Positions 6,435 to 9,646 of a stretch of 9,646 nucleotides of DNA are shown one piece after another (positions within the stretch are counted from its first letter, which is position 1; the number at the start of each line of letters is the position of its first letter). The notes below the pieces were generated by a model. The model was not told where the DNA came from. It ran no database searches and saw only the letters and a program-made list of their open reading frames with translations. The position numbers and the translations under genes are program-made. The stretch comes from an uncultured Bacteroidales bacterium (GTDB lineage: Bacteria > Bacteroidota > Bacteroidia > Bacteroidales > UBA932), in assembly GCA_934717185.1 (NCBI GenBank), contig CAKUYQ010000051.1, positions 1-9,646 of the forward strand. Reading direction: 5' to 3'.

Positions 6435-6464
6435 CAAAAATAGCATAATTCTTTTATTAACAAA
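6435..6464 (-). promoter_or_regulatory. Predicted promoter of the mmdA operon
   Basis: On the minus strand TTTG (6464-6461), an 18-nt spacer and TATTTTTG (6442-6435) match the Bacteroidota consensus. A start near 6428 would leave a leader of about 20 nt before the ATG at 6407. A short dyad, AAAGG-GTAA-CCTTT (6462-6475), overlaps the -33 box and could be an operator, though it is short enough to be chance. Confidence 0.75.
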
Positions 6465-6549
6465 GGGTAACCTTTTACTATATCACCAATTACCATTTAT
6501 ATTTTTCTAAAAACAGCTAAAGAATTAAATTAGTTTTTTCAAAAATGGT

Positions 6550-6557
6550 TACATTTG
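6550..6557 (+). promoter_or_regulatory. Candidate -7 element for gcvP
   Basis: TACATTTG is a perfect TAnnTTTG match in the only non-coding stretch before gcvP. No TTTG is found at the expected distance upstream, so the -33 part is weak or absent. If used, it gives a leader of about 90 nt that is nearly all A/T, with small hairpins such as TTAATT-TTAT-AATTAA but no recognisable riboswitch core. Confidence 0.45.
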
Positions 6558-6654
6558 TGAGATTAACAATAAAAAACAGTTTTTAATTTTATAATTAACG
6601 TTATTTGTTAGTATTGTTGAATTTTTGTAAAAATTAATCAAAAGAATAATTTAT

Positions 6655-9486
6655 ATGGCAATAACTTTTAAAGACAGGCACATAGGGCCAAGAGACAACG
6701 ACATTAAAGAGATGCTCGGTATTCTTGGGCTTGACAGCTTGGACGAATTAGCACAGAAGACAGTTCCTCAGAATGTACTACTAAAGGAGGATATAAAGCT
6801 CTCTGCTCCAATAAGCGAGAACTCCTACCTTGCACACTTAAAAGAGATGGTTTCAAAGAACAAGAACTTCCGTTCACTTATAGGAATGGGATTCTATGGC
6901 ACAGGCATCCTCCCTGTAATAGTAAGGAACATCTTTGAGAACCCTGTATGGTACACATCATACACACCTTACCAGGCAGAGATTTCGCAGGGTCGTTTGG
7001 AGGCTCTTTTGGTTTTCCAGACCGTTATAAGCGAACTTACCGGATTTCCTCTCTCAAACTGTTCAATGTTGGATGATGCCCAGGCAGCAGCAGAGGCAAT
7101 GAGAATGATGTATGAGCTTCGCAGCCGCGCAATGGTAAAAGAGGGCAGAAACGTGATATTTGTAGACAACAATATATTCCCGCAGGTACTCTCTGTACTT
7201 AAGACAAGAGCCAAAGGTCTTGGAATAGAGATAGAGACAGGGGATTATGCAACATACGAGTTTGGTCCTAAATGTTACGGAGCAATGGTACAATACCCTG
7301 CAGCAAACGGAGAGGTAAGAGACTACGCCCAATTCTGCGAGAAAGCGCATGTAGCAGGATGCCTTGTAACAGCATATTGCGACCTTCTTTCTCTTGCAGT
7401 TCTAAAGGAGCCTGCAGCATGGGGAGCAGACGTTGCAGTAGGTTCTGCACAGAGGTTTGGTCTTCCAATGGGATTCGGCGGACCTACAGCAGGCTACATG
7501 GCAACCAAAGATACCTACAAGAGAAATATTCCGGGCCGTATCATAGGAATATCTGTAGACAGATTGGGAAAAGAGGGGCTTAGACTTGCACTCCAGACAC
7601 GCGAACAGCACATTAAGAGGGAGAAAGCAACCTCAAACGTATGTACCGCAACAGCCCTTATGGCATCAATGAGCGGAATGTACGCAGTCTACCACGGTCC
7701 GCAAGGGATAAAGGATATAGCAGAAAGAACATCAAACTATGCTCATTCAATTGCCAACTTCCTTAGAAATGCCGGGTACGTTCTTAGCACAGACAAATTC
7801 TTTGACACCATAGAGATCTGCGGACAGCTGAAAGAGGGAGAGCAGCAGCCTTTGGATATTGCCAAGATTCAGGCAAAAGCAGAGGCGGCAGGAATCAATT
7901 TCTATTATCTTCCAAACAAAGTACGCATAAGTTTGGACGAACTTACAGACTGCAACGAGGCTGCCAAAGTACTTGCAGTATTTGAGACAGCCCCTTCTTG
8001 TGGATGCAACTGCAACGAGGCTGCAGAGGAGAACTTTATGAAGAGGGAGAGTGCATATCTGCAGCAGAAAGTTTTCAATAGCTACCACTCGGAAACAGAG
8101 ATGATGAGATACCTTAAGAAATTGGAAAGAAAGGATATATCACTTACTCACTCAATGATTCCGCTCGGTTCATGCACAATGAAACTCAATGCCGCAGTTG
8201 AGATGTTGCCTCTAAGTTGGAGCGAACTTACCAACGTTCACCCTCTTGCCCCTGCAAATCAGGTGGAGGGATATACCCAACTGTTAGATGAACTCTCTAA
8301 AGACCTTTGCACCATTACAGGATTTGACGCATGCTGTCTGCAGCCTAACTCAGGAGCAGCCGGAGAGTACGCCAGTCTGCTTACAATAAGAAGATGGCAT
8401 GAGGCAAACGGTGGCAAAGAGAGAAACATAATGCTTATCCCAACATCTGCACATGGAACCAACCCTGCATCTGCAGCAATGGCAGGATTCGAGATTGTGC
8501 TGGTAGGGTGTGACGACCACGGAAACGTTATAGTAAGCGAGCTTAAAGAGAAGGCAGAGGCAAACAAGGATCATCTTGCAGGATTGATGATTACATACCC
8601 TTCAACCCACGGTATCTTTGAGGCCGAGATTAAGGAGATTGTAGACACAATACATAAATTTGGCGGAAAGGTGTTTATGGATGGTGCCAACATGAACGGT
8701 CAGATTGGGCTTACCAATCCCGGTTTCATTGGAGCAGATATCTGCCACCTTAACCTCCACAAATCATTTGCAATGCCTCACGGCGGCGGTGGCCCGGGAG
8801 CAGGCCCTATCTGCTGCACAGCAGCCCTTGCTCCATATATGCCGGGCAACCCTATGAACCCGGGTGATGGCGCTGTAAGTGCAGGCTTGCACGGCAATGC
8901 AATGCTTGCCCCTATAACCCACGCATATATCAAACTGCTTGGAGCAGAAGGATTGAAGAAATCTACACAGGTTGCAATACTCAATGCCAACTATATGGCA
9001 CATCAGTTTGCACCTGAGTACTCTATCCTTTACAGGGGCGAGAAAGGTTTTGTAGGTCACGAGTGTATTGTAGACTGCCGCAACTTCAAGAGCGAGTTTG
9101 GCGTAGATGCAACAGATCTTGCAAAACGTCTTATGGACTACGGCTTCCATGCCCCAACACTTTCATTCCCTGTTCATGAGACCCTTATGATAGAACCTAC
9201 AGAGTCTGAGAGTAAAGAGGAGTTAGACAGGTTTGTTGAGACCATGAAGCAGATTAAGAAAGAGTGTGATATGATTAAATCCGGCGAATACGATGCCGAA
9301 GATAATCCTATAAAGAACTCTCCTCACCCTGCAGATGAGGTTTGCGCAGACGAGTGGAACCACAAATATAGCAGAAGTGTTGCAGCATTCCCGCTTGAGT
9401 GGTTGCATGAGAACAAGTTCTGGCCTGCCACAAGCAGAATTGACAACGGCTATGGCGACCGCAACCTTGTAGCAAAATGTAAATAA
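6655..9486 (+). CDS. gcvP: Glycine dehydrogenase (decarboxylating), P protein of the glycine cleavage system
   Basis: The PLP enzyme that decarboxylates glycine and passes the aminomethyl group to lipoylated H protein, feeding one-carbon units to folate through T protein. At 943 residues it is the fused single-chain form. The N-terminal half starts with RHIGPRDNDIKEML (8-21) and has MGFYGTG (78-84), YTPYQAEISQGRLE (103-116) and GGPTAGYMA (275-283). The C-terminal half starts with VFNTYHSETEMMRY-like sequence (473-486) and carries THSMIPLGSCTMKLNA (498-513), QPNSGAAGEYA (563-573), PTSAHGTNPASA (596-607) and the PLP lysine K703 in HLNLHKSFAMPHGGGGPG. The C-terminus KFWPATSRIDNGYGDRNL (921-938) is complete. 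The linker between halves holds an unusual CGCNC cluster (449-453) and a 16-nt direct repeat. Start: Met at 6655 precedes the conserved N-terminus directly. gcvT and gcvH are not in the window, consistent with a single-gene unit; a strong hairpin follows. Confidence 0.98.
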   Translation: MAITFKDRHIGPRDNDIKEMLGILGLDSLDELAQKTVPQNVLLKEDIKLSAPISENSYLAHLKEMVSKNKNFRSLIGMGFYGTGILPVIVRNIFENPVWYTSYTPYQAEISQGRLEALLVFQTVISELTGFPLSNCSMLDDAQAAAEAMRMMYELRSRAMVKEGRNVIFVDNNIFPQVLSVLKTRAKGLGIEIETGDYATYEFGPKCYGAMVQYPAANGEVRDYAQFCEKAHVAGCLVTAYCDLLSLAVLKEPAAWGADVAVGSAQRFGLPMGFGGPTAGYMATKDTYKRNIPGRIIGISVDRLGKEGLRLALQTREQHIKREKATSNVCTATALMASMSGMYAVYHGPQGIKDIAERTSNYAHSIANFLRNAGYVLSTDKFFDTIEICGQLKEGEQQPLDIAKIQAKAEAAGINFYYLPNKVRISLDELTDCNEAAKVLAVFETAPSCGCNCNEAAEENFMKRESAYLQQKVFNSYHSETEMMRYLKKLERKDISLTHSMIPLGSCTMKLNAAVEMLPLSWSELTNVHPLAPANQVEGYTQLLDELSKDLCTITGFDACCLQPNSGAAGEYASLLTIRRWHEANGGKERNIMLIPTSAHGTNPASAAMAGFEIVLVGCDDHGNVIVSELKEKAEANKDHLAGLMITYPSTHGIFEAEIKEIVDTIHKFGGKVFMDGANMNGQIGLTNPGFIGADICHLNLHKSFAMPHGGGGPGAGPICCTAALAPYMPGNPMNPGDGAVSAGLHGNAMLAPITHAYIKLLGAEGLKKSTQVAILNANYMAHQFAPEYSILYRGEKGFVGHECIVDCRNFKSEFGVDATDLAKRLMDYGFHAPTLSFPVHETLMIEPTESESKEELDRFVETMKQIKKECDMIKSGEYDAEDNPIKNSPHPADEVCADEWNHKYSRSVAAFPLEWLHENKFWPATSRIDNGYGDRNLVAKCK
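7949..8024 (+). repeat. 16-nt direct repeat in the gcvP linker
   Basis: ACTGCAACGAGGCTGC occurs at 7949-7964 and again at 8009-8024, exactly 60 nt apart and in the same frame, so the peptide CNEAA is repeated at residues 433-437 and 453-457. The second copy is directly preceded by another TGCAAC. The repeat spans the variable hinge between the two halves of the P protein and may mark a 20-codon insertion by slippage or duplication. Confidence 0.75.
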
Positions 9487-9536
9487 ATAACGAGGTTGGC
9501 AAATAAATAAGTTTTAGCTAACCATATCAAAATAAC

Positions 9537-9573
9537 AGAGGACGGCCTTTCTCAAATATGGCCGTCCTCTTTG
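9537..9573 (+). terminator. Terminator hairpin downstream of gcvP
   Basis: AGAGGACGGCC (9537-9547) pairs perfectly with GGCCGTCCTCT (9560-9570): 11 bp, 12-nt loop, beginning 51 nt after the gcvP stop codon. Only TTG follows directly before GCTGCTACC, so the U-run is short. The short run may be cut by the putative insertion sequence that seems to begin at 9572. The hairpin is certain; its efficiency is inferred. Confidence 0.82.
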
Positions 9574-9646
9574 CTGCTACCAAAAAAGTAGACACTGACA
9601 GGTGAAAAAAGATAGAGAGTTGTATCTTTGGGAAGCGGTTATCCTC
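9572..9646. mobile_element. Putative left end of an IS3-family insertion sequence (partial)
   Basis: TGCTGCTACC followed by AAAAAAGTAGACACTGACA (9572-9600) resembles the terminal inverted repeats of many IS3-family elements, which start with TG, then a C/T/A-rich stretch, then A-rich sequence and GTAGACA or GTGGACA. A Bacteroidota -7 box, TATCTTTG (9623-9630), lies 51 nt inside, where an orfA promoter would be expected; no -33 box is clear. It also forms a 7-bp dyad with AAAGATA (9608-9614). No transposase codons are visible before the window ends, so the call rests on the end sequence alone. An ordinary intergenic region is the alternative. Confidence 0.5.

Noticed and set aside
6558..6654. 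Glycine riboswitch before gcvP
   Set aside because: Context made it worth looking for, but the stretch is nearly all A/T and lacks the conserved G-rich core and paired stems of the class.
9494..9523. GGTTGGC/GCTAACC stem just after gcvP
   Set aside because: Seven pairs with one wobble and a 16-nt loop, no T-run; weak next to the 11-bp hairpin that follows.

Overview
The window reads as ordinary chromosomal DNA of a member of the Bacteroidota, most likely the order Bacteroidales. Three things point there. The protein sequences are of Bacteroidales type. Start codons lack Shine-Dalgarno sequences and have A/T-rich leaders. Several intergenic regions carry the Bacteroidota promoter pattern TTTG - 18 or 19 nt - TAnnTTTG. 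Species or genus cannot be decided from the sequence alone.

Layout, left to right. A tRNA-Gly(GCC) gene on the minus strand (1-72) is cut by the window edge and has a near-perfect promoter at 110-140. Next come seven protein genes. Six lie on the minus strand, read from right to left: mmdA-type acyl-CoA carboxyltransferase (6407-4860), a small biotin carrier protein (4848-4522), a strong terminator (4447-4412), then yraN (4340-3924), mannose-1-phosphate guanylyltransferase (3889-2783), arginine deiminase (2734-1460) and pheS (1326-301), which ends in its own terminator (238-206). The seventh, gcvP (6655-9486), is on the plus strand, divergent from mmdA across a 247-nt A/T-rich intergenic region. 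A strong hairpin at 9537-9570 follows gcvP. The last 75 nt look like the left end of an IS3-family insertion sequence that continues beyond the window.

Transcription units inferred from spacing and promoters: (1) mmdA and the biotin carrier, 11 nt apart, with a promoter and a terminator; (2) yraN-manC-arcA, with 34- and 48-nt gaps and a promoter just before yraN; (3) pheS, with its own promoter between arcA and pheS; (4) gcvP alone. Functions are mixed housekeeping: translation (tRNA-Gly, PheS), GDP-mannose supply for glycans, arginine catabolism, propionate/methylmalonyl-CoA carboxyl transfer and glycine cleavage. No defence system, prophage, CRISPR array or biosynthetic cluster is visible.

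The observations most worth a second look are a perfect 12-bp inverted repeat around the pheS promoter whose 11-nt core recurs before manC, the putative IS end abutting the gcvP terminator, and the two-gene carboxyltransferase/biotin-carrier operon that lacks the sodium-pump and biotin-carboxylase partners. I did not find a convincing previously undescribed system.
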